Positions 44,297-53,132 of a DNA stretch of 64,000 nucleotides are shown here, piece by piece. This DNA is from Saccharothrix obliqua (GTDB lineage: Bacteria; Actinomycetota; Actinomycetes; Mycobacteriales; Pseudonocardiaceae), in the NCBI RefSeq assembly GCF_019375475.1, contig NZ_JAHXGQ010000002.1:310001-374000 (forward strand), written 5' to 3'. The first letter of the stretch is position 1. Each line of letters starts with the position of its first letter. The notes beneath the pieces are model-generated. The model made no database searches. It was not told the DNA's origin and saw only the letters and a program-made list of their open reading frames with translations. Position numbers and translations under genes: made by a program.

Positions 44297-44319
44297 ATTG
44301 TACCGTACGTGGTACGGTA
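44297..44319 (-). promoter_or_regulatory. TACCGTAC palindrome overlapping a leaderless promoter
   Basis: TACCGTAC (44301-44308) and GTACGGTA (44312-44319) form a perfect 8 bp inverted repeat with a 3-base centre. On the minus strand the -10-like TACAAT (44302-44297) ends seven bases before the ATG at 44289. The palindrome fills the -10 to -35 spacer, as TetR-family operators often do. No TetR gene is adjacent. A TTCACC at a 19-base spacing is a weak -35 candidate. Confidence 0.6.
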
Positions 44320-44468
44320 GAGGTGAATGCGCAGCTCAGGGGCCATGCCGCCAGCCGAACCGCACTTGTCCGCTCACGGGTCCGCCGCCACCGCGCGCCT
44401 GCCACCCCTCCCCCGGTCGCCCGTGCACGCTCCGCACTCGCCGGTCCGCGGATCGCGGCCGGGCGGCG

Positions 44469-46370
44469 CTACAGCAGGGTCAACTGCTCCTGGTCCACCT
44501 CCGACCGGTCGGGTGCGCCCGCCGGCAGGCTGCCCGCCGGCCACCCGCCCGCCGCGTCACCGGGCACGCCGACCGCGTCCCGCAGCCCGCTCACCGCCAA
44601 CCCGTGCCGCCGCAACAACGGCCGCACCCTGGCCGCCAACCACCGCCGGTACCGGGGGTCGACGTACGCGCCACGCGCGTACAGCCGCCGGTACCCGTCC
44701 ACCAGGTCCGGCCGCTCACGCACCAGCCACCGCCCGAACCACTCCCGCGCGCCGGGCCGCAGGTGCAGCGGCAGGACGGTGACGCCCGTCGCGCCCGCCG
44801 CCGCGATCTCCGCCAGCAACGCGTCCAACTGCTCCGCCCCGTCGGTCAGGCCGGGCAGCACGGGCGCGATGAACACACCGCACGGCAACCCCGCCTCGCG
44901 CACCTTCCGCACCAGTTCCAACCGCGCCTGCGGGCTCGGCGTGCCGGGTTCCAGGCCCGCCTGCAACTCCCGGTCCAGCAGGGCGATCGACACGCCGACA
45001 CCCACCGGGACGTCCACCGACCGCAGCAGCGGGATGTCGCGTGCCAGCACGGTTCCCTTGGTCAGCACGGAGAACGGGGTGCCGGAGTCCGCCAACGCCC
45101 GGATGATCCCCGGCATCAACGCGTACCGGCCCTCCGCGCGCTGGTACGGGTCGGTGTTGGTGCCCAGCGCCACGTGCTCCCGCCGCCACCGCGGCGACTT
45201 CAGCTGCGTGGCCAGCACCTCGGGCGCGTTGACCTTCACCACCACCTGCGCGTCGAAGTCGCGCCCCGCGTCCAGGTCCAGGTACGTGTGCGTGTTGCGG
45301 GCGAAGCAGTTGTGGCTCACGAGGCCGTTCGCCACGAAGTCGCCGGTGCCGGTGGTGATGTCGTACAGGGTCCGCGTCACGCCCAGCGACTCCACCGACA
45401 CGACGGCCGGCCCTCCGCTCCGCGGCACCGGCAGCCCCTCCACCGCGTTGCCGCGCGACACCGCGGGGCCGACCAGGTGCAGGAACCGCAGCCGGTCCGC
45501 GAGGCCGCCGGTGACGCGCACCCCGCGCACCTCCACGGCGTGCCCGATCCGCAGGCGTGCCAACGCCACCACGGCCGCGTCGAACACGGCACCGTCCGAA
45601 CTGGACAGCACCAGCTCGCCACCGGTCACCGTGCCGCGGGAGTCGAACAGCCCCGCCAGGAAGCCCTTCGACCAGTCGTCGTCCGGCGCGGTCGGCCACG
45701 CGACCAGGTCGCCGTCCCGGGGAATGCGGCCCGCGCCGTAGTCCCGCGCCCGCGCCAGCACGTCGGGATCACCCGGCAGGCCACCCCGCACCACGCCCCA
45801 CAGGTAACCCGTGCGGTAGGAGTCGTTCACGGTCGGCGGCGCGGCGAAGCGGCCCGTGCCGACCAGCCGCGTGCCCTTGCCGAGGAACGGCCGCTCCTCG
45901 AAGTCGGCGCACCGGCCCGGCGTGACGTGCCGCCACCCGTCCTGCGCGAGGAACCGGTGGTCACCGCTCGCGACGACCCGCGTGCCGTCCTCCAGCGTCA
46001 CCCGGTACGCGGGCTTGACCGTCGTCCAGTGCGCCTTCACCCGGGTCGAGACGTACCGCCCCTCGAACGTGCCGAAGACCTCTTCGCCCACGGACAGCTC
46101 GGCGATCGGCTTCGTCCGCCCGTTCGCGAGCAGCACGGGCGTGTCACCGGCCAGGCAGTAGGTGCAGCCGTGCGTGCAGCCCCGGTACGGGTTCACCGTC
46201 CAGCGGAACGGCATCCGGTCGCCGGGCACCTCGTTCAGGACGGACTTCGCGCGCACCTCGTGGAACACGACGTCGGCGAAGTCCGGCGCGCGCACGCTGC
46301 GCACCAGCCCCGGCAACCCCGGCAGCGCCTGCTGCGGGTCCGCCCCGTCCTTCTGCCCGTCCCATCGCAT
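44469..46370 (-). CDS. Rv2578c-family radical SAM protein containing an intein
   Basis: 633 residues from ATG 46370. The N-extein ends in the first two cluster cysteines (NPYRGCTHGCTY). Then comes an intein of 283 residues starting CLAGDTPVLLANG and ending ANGLVSHN, before C-extein CFARNTHTYLDLDAG. The third [4Fe-4S] cysteine of CxxxCxxC is therefore the +1 residue, so splicing is needed to rebuild the cluster. The mature ~350-residue protein resembles SplB-like radical SAM enzymes (NTDPYQRAEGRYALMPGII). The substrate is unknown. The promoter holds a perfect LexA box, and the mRNA is predicted to be leaderless at this ATG; GTG 46376 is the alternative. Confidence 0.9.
   Translation of the reverse strand: MRWDGQKDGADPQQALPGLPGLVRSVRAPDFADVVFHEVRAKSVLNEVPGDRMPFRWTVNPYRGCTHGCTYCLAGDTPVLLANGRTKPIAELSVGEEVFGTFEGRYVSTRVKAHWTTVKPAYRVTLEDGTRVVASGDHRFLAQDGWRHVTPGRCADFEERPFLGKGTRLVGTGRFAAPPTVNDSYRTGYLWGVVRGGLPGDPDVLARARDYGAGRIPRDGDLVAWPTAPDDDWSKGFLAGLFDSRGTVTGGELVLSSSDGAVFDAAVVALARLRIGHAVEVRGVRVTGGLADRLRFLHLVGPAVSRGNAVEGLPVPRSGGPAVVSVESLGVTRTLYDITTGTGDFVANGLVSHNCFARNTHTYLDLDAGRDFDAQVVVKVNAPEVLATQLKSPRWRREHVALGTNTDPYQRAEGRYALMPGIIRALADSGTPFSVLTKGTVLARDIPLLRSVDVPVGVGVSIALLDRELQAGLEPGTPSPQARLELVRKVREAGLPCGVFIAPVLPGLTDGAEQLDALLAEIAAAGATGVTVLPLHLRPGAREWFGRWLVRERPDLVDGYRRLYARGAYVDPRYRRWLAARVRPLLRRHGLAVSGLRDAVGVPGDAAGGWPAGSLPAGAPDRSEVDQEQLTLL
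45309..46157 (-). mobile_element. Intein with degenerate LAGLIDADG-type endonuclease region
   Basis: It starts at Cys (splice block A CLAGDTPVLLANG) and includes block B (DGTRVVASGDHRFLA, with the G-x-x-H). The C-terminal block is LVSHN followed by Cys. Between them lie LWGVVRGGL and GFLAGLFDSRGTV, which resemble the two LAGLIDADG helices. The first lacks its acidic residue, so the homing nuclease is probably dead, while the splicing residues look intact. Insertion is exactly at a cluster-binding Cys codon, the most conserved site of the host protein. Confidence 0.88.
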
Positions 46371-46376
46371 ACCCAC

Positions 46377-46405
46377 ATTCGAACACGCGTTCGAACTGCC
46401 GTCAA
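46377..46405 (-). promoter_or_regulatory. SOS promoter: LexA box inside a leaderless promoter
   Basis: TCGAAC-ACGC-GTTCGA at 46379-46394 matches the actinobacterial LexA consensus TCGAAC(N4)GTTCGA perfectly. On the minus strand a -35 TTGACG (46405-46400), a 17-base spacer and a -10 TCGAAT (46382-46377) place transcription start at the ATG 46370. The box overlaps the -10 and spacer, which would let LexA block RNA polymerase. The gene should therefore be induced by DNA damage. Confidence 0.8.
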
Positions 46406-46420
46406 ACGGCCTACCCGGAC

Positions 46421-46457
46421 GTGCGCCCGACCGTCCTCAGTGGACGCTCGGGCGCAC
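46421..46457 (-). terminator. Strong hairpin downstream of the nitroreductase gene
   Basis: GTGCGCCCGA (46421-46430) pairs with TCGGGCGCAC (46448-46457). After one C-C mismatch, CGTCC pairs with GGACG around TCAGT. The 15 bp stem starts five bases after the nitroreductase stop and insulates the SOS promoter from it. Confidence 0.75.
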
Positions 46458-46461
46458 CGCC

Positions 46462-47151
46462 TCACACCGTGACCAGGACCTGGTCCAGCGACTTGCGGAC
46501 CAGGTTGGGCACCACGCAGTCGTCGGCCGGGTAGCCGATCGGGATCACGGCGAACGCCTTCTCGTTGCGCGGCCGGTTCAGCACCTCGCCGAGGAACCTC
46601 ATCGGCGACGGCGTGTGCGTCAACGCGGCCAGGCCGGACAGGTGCAACGCGGTCAGCAGCATCCCGACCGCGATGCCGACCGACTCGTCCACGTAGTAGT
46701 GCTTGCGGCTGGTGCCGTCGGACTCCAGGTAGTACCGCTGCTGGAACACGACGACCAGTTCGGGCGCATCGGTGAGGTGCGGCTTCACGTCGTCCGTGCC
46801 GAGCGGGCGCAGCGCGCCCAGCCACTCGTCGCCGAGCCGCCCGCCGTAGGAGATCCGCTCCTCCTCCTCGGCGGCGTCGCGGATCGCCTTGCGCACGGCG
46901 GGGTCCACGACGCGGACGAACGTCCACGGCTGCTGGTGCGCGCCGCTGGGGGCGGTCGACGCGACGGCGATGGCGTCCAGCACGGCCTGCGTCGGCACCG
47001 GGTCGGACGAGAACATCCGCACGGTCCGCCGCTCGTCCATGCGGGCACGCAGTTCGGCCGCGGTGCGCAGGGACTGGTCGGCCGGCATCCGCGCGGGCCG
47101 GTAGGGCACGGGGTCGAAGTCCTGCCCATGGATGGGGGTCCAAGTGGTCAC
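46462..47151 (-). CDS. Nitroreductase-family flavoprotein
   Basis: 229 residues. The FMN-binding starts are visible: RMDERRTVRMFSSDPVP (Arg cluster for phosphate), IAVASTAPSGAHQQPWTFVR (SGxxxxQPW) and a C-terminal AVIPIGYPADD. Of the family, it is nearest to the iodotyrosine-deiodinase/BluB-like branch, which uses FMN to reduce halogenated or nitro-aromatic substrates. The substrate is unknown. GTG 47151 is selected by family length; a -10-like CACAGT seven bases upstream suggests a leaderless message, but the evidence is weaker than for the radical SAM gene. Confidence 0.82.
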   Translation of the reverse strand: MTTWTPIHGQDFDPVPYRPARMPADQSLRTAAELRARMDERRTVRMFSSDPVPTQAVLDAIAVASTAPSGAHQQPWTFVRVVDPAVRKAIRDAAEEEERISYGGRLGDEWLGALRPLGTDDVKPHLTDAPELVVVFQQRYYLESDGTSRKHYYVDESVGIAVGMLLTALHLSGLAALTHTPSPMRFLGEVLNRPRNEKAFAVIPIGYPADDCVVPNLVRKSLDQVLVTV

Positions 47152-47307
47152 GCCAGGGACTGTGGCACCGCCACCCGCACGGGCAAAGGTCTGCACCCGA
47201 AATTCGCACCGAAGTGTCCGGATAGCGAACACCACGGTCGTCACCCCGCGTGATCGACCTGTGACCTGAGCCCTCGCAACCCGCGGCACCCGTCCGGCAT
47301 CTCTTGT

Positions 47308-47335
47308 TGTGGGCGCGGCGGGGACCGCGCCCACA
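47308..47335 (+). other. Hairpin upstream of a lipoprotein gene
   Basis: TGTGGGCGCGG (47308-47318) pairs perfectly with CCGCGCCCACA (47325-47335). It lies 70 bases before the lipoprotein start in the otherwise gene-free 47152-47404 interval. It could be a 5' leader structure; with nothing upstream on this strand, a terminator role is less likely. Confidence 0.5.
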
Positions 47336-47404
47336 GGGGGAAGCAGTCGCGATTCAGTCCGAACAGGACGTTTATTCGGGCTGCCCGGGAACAGGGGGAA
47401 AGAC

Positions 47405-48004
47405 ATGCGCAACGCGATGAAGGCGACGCTCTTGGCGGCGGCGATGGGTGTCGCGCTGGTGGGCTGCACCACGGTCGACGCGCCGCAGGCGGCCACCACC
47501 GCGGTGACGACCACCGCGGTGACGACCACCGCGGTGACGACCACCTCGGCTGTCGAACCGGCCACGCCGGAGACGCGGGACGTGCGTGAACCCGCTCCGG
47601 TCGCCGAGCCGGTCGCGCCGGTGGGGCGGGTGCTGGACCGCGGCGGGTTCGGCGCGATCCGGTTCGGCATGTCCGCCGAGCAGCTCGTCGCGACCGGTCT
47701 CACCAGCGGTACCGACGGGCCGACCGGCGGCGAGTGCGACCTGTACCGGCTGCGGTCCGGTGAGGGCGGCGTGTGGGTGGCGAAGAACAGCGGGGTGGCG
47801 TCGATCATCCTGGAAGGTGACGGGCGGACGGAGGACGGCGTCGGCATCGGCTCCACCGAGGCCGAGGTGCGTGCCGCGTACCCGACGCTCCGCGACGGGA
47901 TCAACTGGGACGCCGTGTACTTCGACGGCACCGCTTACGGGTTCCTCAACTACCCGGTGACGTCGGTGCTCGTGTTCCAGGCCGGACAGCCCTGCCACAA
48001 CTGA
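47405..48004 (+). CDS. Secreted lipoprotein with Thr/Val repeat and unknown C-terminal domain
   Basis: 199 residues. The lipoprotein signal is LLAAAMGVALVGCTT, with lipid-modified Cys near 21. A low-complexity linker TTAVTTTAVTTTAV follows. Residues ~80-195 form a small domain (FGAIRFGMSAEQLVATGLTS, GIGSTEAEVRAAYPTLRDG) of a type seen in many actinomycete exported proteins, resembling a repeat of a periplasmic-inhibitor-like fold. The function is unknown. ATG 47405 has an AGGGGGAAA ribosome site. A hairpin follows the stop. Confidence 0.65.
   Translation: MRNAMKATLLAAAMGVALVGCTTVDAPQAATTAVTTTAVTTTAVTTTSAVEPATPETRDVREPAPVAEPVAPVGRVLDRGGFGAIRFGMSAEQLVATGLTSGTDGPTGGECDLYRLRSGEGGVWVAKNSGVASIILEGDGRTEDGVGIGSTEAEVRAAYPTLRDGINWDAVYFDGTAYGFLNYPVTSVLVFQAGQPCHN
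47490..47545 (+). repeat. 15 bp tandem repeat in the lipoprotein linker
   Basis: ACCACCGCGGTGACG is repeated three times in a row and encodes TTAVT units in the extracytoplasmic linker. In-frame expansion or contraction would change linker length only. Confidence 0.8.
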
Positions 48005-48012
48005 ACCGGGTG

Positions 48013-48037
48013 GCGCGCCCCCGCTCCGGGGGCGCGC
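48013..48037 (+). terminator. 11 bp perfect hairpin after the lipoprotein gene
   Basis: GCGCGCCCCCG (48013-48023) pairs with CGGGGGCGCGC (48027-48037) around CTC, nine bases past the stop. There is no U-run. Confidence 0.65.
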
Positions 48038-48071
48038 TCCGCTCCGTGACCGGTTCGCCCGATCGGGCAGG

Positions 48072-49514
48072 ATGTGCGCCGTGCAAGCCAAGGACCTGAT
48101 CGCCGCGCACGGCCACGGGCACGGACACGGCCCCGCCGCACCCGCCTCCGCTCCGGTCCGCAGACTGCTGCTCGTCCTGCTCGTCCCGCTGGTGCTCGCC
48201 ACGGTCGTGGGCGCGTTGCTGCTCTACCCGTTCGGCCACGACCAGCGCACGGGCGCCGAGGCGGGCCTGGCCCAGGTCCCGGTGCGCGGCGACGTGACGG
48301 CCGTGGCGCGGAGCGGCTGCGGGCCGGACGGCGGGCAGGCCGGTCAGACCGGCTGCGTGCTGGTCACCGTGCGGATGACGGACGGCGGCGCGGCGGGGCG
48401 CGACATCCACATCCCGGTGCCCGACGAACCCACCTCGCCGTCGTTCTCGGTCGGCGACGCGGTGGTGCTGTCGTTCAGCGGCGGCGACCCGACGTCCAGC
48501 CAGTCCTACCAGCTCGCGGACTTCCAGCGCGGCGTGCCGTTGCTGTTGCTGGCGGTGCTGTTCGTGGCGGCCGTGCTGCTGCTCGGCCGGTGGCAGGGGC
48601 TCGCCTCGCTGGGCGCGCTGGCGCTGAGCTTCGTGGTGCTGGTGCTGTTCGTGCTGCCCGCGATCCTCGCCGGCGAAGACCCGTTGGCGGTCGCCGTCGT
48701 CGGGGCCGGGCTGATCATGTTCGTGGTGCTGTACCTGACGCACGGCGTGTCCGCGCGGACGTCCACCGCCGTGCTCGGGACGTTGGTGAGCCTGGCCCTG
48801 ATCGGCGTGCTGGGCGTGGCGTTCTCGGCGTTCGGCAAGCTCACCGGGTTGGACCAGGACACGGCGAACCTCGTGTCCCTGCTCGGCCACGGCATCGACA
48901 CCCGCGGCCTGCTGCTCGCCGGCGCCGTCATCGGCGCGCTCGGCGTGCTGGACGACGTGACCGTCACGCAGACCAGTGCGGTCTGGGAACTGCGTCGCGC
49001 CAACCCGGCGCTGGGCTTCCGCGAGCTGTACGCCGCCGGGTCGCGGATCGGGCGCGACCACCTGTCGTCCGTGGTGAACACCCTCGTGATGGCGTACGCG
49101 GGCGCGGCGCTGCCGCTGCTGCTGGCGTTCGCGCTGTCCGGGCGCGGCCTGGGCGAGATCCTCACCGCGCAGCAGGTGGCGCAGGAGGTGGTGCGCACCC
49201 TGGTGGGCAGCATCGGCCTGGTGGCGGCGGTGCCGGTGACCACCGCCCTGGCCGCCTTCGTGGCCACCCGAGAACCCGCGCCGACCGACCCCGGACCGAA
49301 GCCCGAACCCGAACCCGCGGCCGAGCCCGAGCCGGAGCCGGAACCCGAACCGGGTCCCCCGGCACGCATCACCGGCGACCTGCGCACCGGCTACGACCCG
49401 GCCAAGGGACCATGGGAACGCCCGGCGACGCAGCGCGCACCGAGGCCCCGCGCCGCCCACCGGCCTGACGCGCCGGCCGACCGGCGGCGGCACCCGCGCG
49501 TCCCACCGGGATAA
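48072..49514 (+). CDS. YibE/F-family membrane protein
   Basis: 480 residues. A cytoplasmic N-terminus with a His-rich patch (AHGHGHGHGPA) precedes a first membrane segment (~32-52). An extracytoplasmic domain of about 110 residues follows, then seven to eight membrane segments. The family hallmarks are HGVSARTSTAVLGTLVSLAL and LGVLDDVTVTQTSAVWELRR. The C-terminal tail is a Pro-Glu repeat (PEPEPEPEPEPG) and Arg-rich end. The function of YibE/F proteins is unknown; the His patch might bind metal. ATG 48072 is taken; a GTG three codons later is possible. It is followed after seven bases by the next gene. Confidence 0.85.
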   Translation: MCAVQAKDLIAAHGHGHGHGPAAPASAPVRRLLLVLLVPLVLATVVGALLLYPFGHDQRTGAEAGLAQVPVRGDVTAVARSGCGPDGGQAGQTGCVLVTVRMTDGGAAGRDIHIPVPDEPTSPSFSVGDAVVLSFSGGDPTSSQSYQLADFQRGVPLLLLAVLFVAAVLLLGRWQGLASLGALALSFVVLVLFVLPAILAGEDPLAVAVVGAGLIMFVVLYLTHGVSARTSTAVLGTLVSLALIGVLGVAFSAFGKLTGLDQDTANLVSLLGHGIDTRGLLLAGAVIGALGVLDDVTVTQTSAVWELRRANPALGFRELYAAGSRIGRDHLSSVVNTLVMAYAGAALPLLLAFALSGRGLGEILTAQQVAQEVVRTLVGSIGLVAAVPVTTALAAFVATREPAPTDPGPKPEPEPAAEPEPEPEPEPGPPARITGDLRTGYDPAKGPWERPATQRAPRPRAAHRPDAPADRRRHPRVPPG

Positions 49515-49521
49515 TCGAACC

Positions 49522-50385
49522 GTGGGACGCACCCGGAAGACCGACCAGACCATCACCAGGGAGGTCGACTCCGGCATCGCGGAACTCGTGCCCGACCCGG
49601 ACGTGCCGCGTGCGTGGACCCTCCGCCTCAACGGCACCCCGCAGTCGCACGTGGACCTGGACGACCCGCGTCACCTGGAGTTCGAGTACGTCCGGCGGCT
49701 CGGGCACGTGGCCGACCTGATCGCGCCCGACGACGAACCGGTGCGCGCCCTGCACCTGGGTGGCGGCGCGTTGTCGCTGCCCCGGTACGTCGCCGACACC
49801 CGACCCCGGTCGTCCCAGCAGGTCGTGGAGATCGACGCGGCCCTGATCGACCTGGTCCGCGGGCACCTGCCGCTGGACCGGACGTGGCGGGTGAAGATCC
49901 GGCAGGGCGACGCCCGCGAGGTGTTGTCGAAGGCGCCGGAGGACACGTTCGACCTGGTGGTGACGGACGTGTTCGCGGGCGCGCGGACACCGGCGCACCT
50001 GACGTCGGTCGAGTTCGTGGCGCTGGCCGCGCGGGTGCTGCGTGGCGGTGGCGTGTACGCGGCGAACATCGGCGACGGCGGCGGGCTCGGGTTCGCCAAG
50101 GCCCAGGCGGCGACGGTGCGCGCGGTGTTCCGGCACGTGTGCGTGGTCGCCGAGCCCGCCGTGTTCCGGGGACGCCGGTTCGGCAACTTCGTGCTGCTCG
50201 GCTCGCACACCGACCTGCCGCTGGCGGAACTGGTGCGGCGCACCGCGGGCGACCCGTTCCCGGGCCGGGTGGAGCACGGCGACGCGCTGGTCCGGTTCAT
50301 CGGCGGCGCGCCGCCCACCACCGACGAGACCGCCACCCAGTCGCCGTCACCGCCGAAGGGCACGTGGGGCCTGTCCAGCGACTGA
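49522..50385 (+). CDS. Spermidine synthase-like methyltransferase-fold protein
   Basis: 287 residues. The Rossmann core has ALHLGGGALSLPRYVADTRP (motif I), QQVVEIDAALIDLV (acidic ribose anchor), and DLVVTDVFAGARTPAHLTS in place of the spermidine synthase DxxxP(x) motif, with the amine-binding Asp (TDVF) kept. There is no N-terminal beta-hairpin domain of full length. Such short actinobacterial proteins are annotated as spermidine-synthase-like, but many lack proven polyamine activity. Start is GTG 49522. It ends 12 bases from the convergent membrane protein gene. Confidence 0.72.
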   Translation: MGRTRKTDQTITREVDSGIAELVPDPDVPRAWTLRLNGTPQSHVDLDDPRHLEFEYVRRLGHVADLIAPDDEPVRALHLGGGALSLPRYVADTRPRSSQQVVEIDAALIDLVRGHLPLDRTWRVKIRQGDAREVLSKAPEDTFDLVVTDVFAGARTPAHLTSVEFVALAARVLRGGGVYAANIGDGGGLGFAKAQAATVRAVFRHVCVVAEPAVFRGRRFGNFVLLGSHTDLPLAELVRRTAGDPFPGRVEHGDALVRFIGGAPPTTDETATQSPSPPKGTWGLSSD

Positions 50386-50397
50386 CGGCCGAACCGG

Positions 50398-51024
50398 TCA
50401 GTCCAGCGTCGCCACGAACCGGGAGATCGCGTCCGGGTTGAGCTTCTGCGCGAGCCGCCCGGTGGGCGCGAGCGAACCGAGCTGGTACAGCGGCCGGTCC
50501 GCCGCCGCGAGGCCACGCGCCTCCGCCCGCAGCTGCGCCACCAGCAGGTCCGAGAACACCAGCCCGACCGCGTCACCGCGCCCGGCCAGCACGTCCGCGA
50601 GCTTGCGCAGCCCGAACACGCCCTGCTCCCGGCCACCGGTGCCGGCGTAGATGGCGAGGGCCAGGTTGATCGCCTTGCCCCCGCCACGCACGAAGAGACC
50701 CACGGTGCGGCTGCCACGCATGTCCGTCACCAGCAGGTCGAGCTGGTCGGCGGCGTGCAGGTCGACCGAGCGGGTGCCGAAGGCGCGCACGGACAGCACG
50801 CGCCCCTCCAGCCACACCCGCCGCCGCGCCTCCGACCACGCGAGCAGCAACAGCGGCAACGCCACGACCGCCGCCGCCACCAGGCCCGCCGTGCGGCCCG
50901 CGAGCAGACCCAGCAACCCGCCGAACGCCGCCGCCACCAGCAGCGCGCCGATGCCGACCGTCCGGGCGCGCTTGCGCACCGCGGCCGGGTCCAGCAGGTC
51001 GAGTGGGATCCGCTCCTCGCTCAC
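50398..51024 (-). CDS. Small membrane protein of unknown function downstream of hisS
   Basis: 208 residues. Two adjacent membrane segments (~22-60, [36 protein letters not shown]) precede a cytoplasmic beta-rich domain ([40 protein letters not shown]). I recognise no family. GTG 51024 overlaps the hisS stop (GTGA), so translation is coupled to hisS. The frame is open upstream through hisS but that is a shadow. Confidence 0.6.
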   Translation of the reverse strand: MSEERIPLDLLDPAAVRKRARTVGIGALLVAAAFGGLLGLLAGRTAGLVAAAVVALPLLLLAWSEARRRVWLEGRVLSVRAFGTRSVDLHAADQLDLLVTDMRGSRTVGLFVRGGGKAINLALAIYAGTGGREQGVFGLRKLADVLAGRGDAVGLVFSDLLVAQLRAEARGLAAADRPLYQLGSLAPTGRLAQKLNPDAISRFVATLD

Positions 51025-52283
51025 CGGCCCAACGCCTCCCGCACCGAGGTCACCACGTCCGCCAGCGGCACCTCGCGCTGGTCGCCGGAGGCCAGCTCCT
51101 TGAGCTGCACGACACCCGCCTCGATGTCCCGCTCGCCGAGCACCAGGGCGAACCGCGCGCCGGACCGGTCGGCGCCCTTCATCGCGCCCTTCAGGCCCTT
51201 GCCGCCGTACGCGAGGTCGAACCGCACGCCGGCCGCGCGCAGCGCCGCCGACAACGCGACCAGCTTCGACTTCGCGGCGTCGCCGAGCGGCACGCCGTAC
51301 ACGTCGCAACGCGTCACGTCGCCCGGCAGCACGCCCTCGACCTGGCACGCCAGCAGCGACCGGTCCACGCCCAACCCGAAGCCGACGCCGGACAGCGGCT
51401 GCCCGCCCAGCTGCTCCATCAGGCCGTCGTACCGCCCGCCGCCGCCGATCGCGGACTGCGCGCCCAGCCCGTCGTGGACGAACTCGAAGCACGTCTTGGT
51501 GTAGTAGTCGAGGCCGCGCACCATCCGCGGGTTCTCCACGTACTTCACGCCCAGGTCGGCCAGGTAGTCCTTGACCCGCGCGTAGTGCTCGCGCGAGGAG
51601 TCCGACAGGTGGTCGCGCAGCAGCGGCGCGCCCGCCACCATGGCCCGCACCTCGGGCCGCTTGTCGTCCAGCACGCGCAGCGGGTTGATCTCCGCCCGGC
51701 GACGCGTCTCGTCGTCCAGCGGCAGCCCGGCGAGGAACGCCTGGAGCACCTCGCGGTAGGCGGGGCGGTCGGAGGAGTCGCCGAGCGTGGTCAGCTCCAG
51801 CCGGTAGCCGGACAGGCCCATCCGCCGGAACGCCTCGTCGGCGATGGCGATGACCTCGGCGTCCAGCGCCGGGTCGTCCACCCCGATCGCCTCCACGCCG
51901 ACCTGGTGGAACTGCCGGTACCGACCGGCCTGCGGCTGCTCGGCGCGGAAGAACTGGCCCGCGTACGCGAGCTTCAGCGGCAGCTGACCCTTGTCCAGGC
52001 CGTGCTCGATGACGGCCCGCATGACGCCCGCCGTGCCCTCGGGGCGCAGCGTGATGGACCGGCCACCCCGGTCCGTGAACGTGTACATCTCCTTGGTGAC
52101 GACGTCGGTCGACTCGCCGACGCCCCGCGCGAACAACGCGGTGTCCTCGAAGACGGGCAGCTCGATGTAGCCGTACCCGGCGCGGCGCGCCGAGTCCACG
52201 AGGGTGTCGCGGACCGCCAGGAACGTGGCGGAGGCAGGCGGGTAGTAGTCGGGAACGCCCTTGGGGGCGGAGAACGCGGTCAC
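51021..52283 (-). CDS. hisS: Histidyl-tRNA synthetase
   Basis: 420 residues, full length. Class II motif 2 region is [20 protein letters not shown]; the histidine-binding motifs are [11 protein letters not shown] (histidine A) and [15 protein letters not shown]. Motif 3 is in [15 protein letters not shown]. The anticodon-binding domain covers the last ~95 residues. It charges tRNA-His. It begins with GTG, five bases after the metallo-hydrolase stop, matching the conserved order rel, cyclophilin, metallo-hydrolase, hisS of actinobacteria. Confidence 0.96.
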   Translation of the reverse strand: MTAFSAPKGVPDYYPPASATFLAVRDTLVDSARRAGYGYIELPVFEDTALFARGVGESTDVVTKEMYTFTDRGGRSITLRPEGTAGVMRAVIEHGLDKGQLPLKLAYAGQFFRAEQPQAGRYRQFHQVGVEAIGVDDPALDAEVIAIADEAFRRMGLSGYRLELTTLGDSSDRPAYREVLQAFLAGLPLDDETRRRAEINPLRVLDDKRPEVRAMVAGAPLLRDHLSDSSREHYARVKDYLADLGVKYVENPRMVRGLDYYTKTCFEFVHDGLGAQSAIGGGGRYDGLMEQLGGQPLSGVGFGLGVDRSLLACQVEGVLPGDVTRCDVYGVPLGDAAKSKLVALSAALRAAGVRFDLAYGGKGLKGAMKGADRSGARFALVLGERDIEAGVVQLKELASGDQREVPLADVVTSVREALGR

Positions 52284-52288
52284 GGTGT

Positions 52289-52987
52289 CTACAGTCCTCG
52301 ATGCGGTGCGGCGGGCGCGTCGTCGCCCAGTTCCAGCAGGAACGGGTTGCTGACCCGCTCACGGCCGATGGTGGTGGTCGGTCCGTGGCCGGGCAGGACC
52401 ACCGTGTCGTCGTGCAGCGTCAGCACCTTCGTGCGCAGTGACGCCAGCATGGCGCGGTGGTCGCCGCCCGGCAGGTCGGTGCGTCCGATGGAGCCGGCGA
52501 AGAGGGTGTCGCCGGACAGCACGAGCCGCCCGCCCTCCTCGGTGCCGGCGCGGAACATCACCGACCCGCCGGTATGGCCCGGTGTGTGGTCGACGGTCAG
52601 CCGCAACCCGGCCAGGTCGAGTTCGACCCGGTCGGTCAGCTCCCGCACCTCGCGCGGCTCGCGCATCTCCAGGTCGCCGCCGAAGAACGACCGCGACTCG
52701 GCGCTGATGCCCCGCATCGGGTCGGACAGCAGGACCCGGTCCTCGGGGTGGATCCACGCGGGGACGTCGTTGCCGTCGCAGACCGGTGCGACGGAGAACG
52801 TGTGGTCGAAGTGGCCGTGCGTGAGCAGCACGGCGACCGGCGACAGCCGGTGCTCCCGCAGCGTCCGCGCCAGCGGCTCGGTCGCGTCCTGGCCGGGGTC
52901 GACCACCACGCACGGGCCGCCCGCCTCGGCCGCGAGCACGAAGCAGTTCGCCTGGAGGGCGCCGGTGGGGAAACCGAGCACCAGCAC
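52289..52987 (-). CDS. Metallo-beta-lactamase-fold hydrolase (glyoxalase II-like)
   Basis: 232 residues. Metal-binding motif HxHxDH is in [16 protein letters not shown]; further ligands are His in [11 protein letters not shown], Asp in [20 protein letters not shown] and His in [18 protein letters not shown] and the C-terminal [11 protein letters not shown] are typical of glyoxalase II-like thioesterases, the M. tuberculosis Rv2581c counterpart in this gene order. GTG 52987 is preferred because AGAGG lies seven bases upstream; a TTG 21 bases earlier is an alternative. It is co-directional with hisS. Confidence 0.9.
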   Translation of the reverse strand: MLVLGFPTGALQANCFVLAAEAGGPCVVVDPGQDATEPLARTLREHRLSPVAVLLTHGHFDHTFSVAPVCDGNDVPAWIHPEDRVLLSDPMRGISAESRSFFGGDLEMREPREVRELTDRVELDLAGLRLTVDHTPGHTGGSVMFRAGTEEGGRLVLSGDTLFAGSIGRTDLPGGDHRAMLASLRTKVLTLHDDTVVLPGHGPTTTIGRERVSNPFLLELGDDAPAAPHRGL

Positions 52988-53132
52988 GCGGACACCTCTC
53001 GTCGGCAACGGAATGGCAACGGATGCCTGTGGACCTCACCTACCAGCCTATCCGCCTGACGCCAGCCATATACGAGGCCCCTAGACTGCTCACCGATCGT
53101 CGCCGATCGACGCGAGAACAGGGAGGTTGCAG

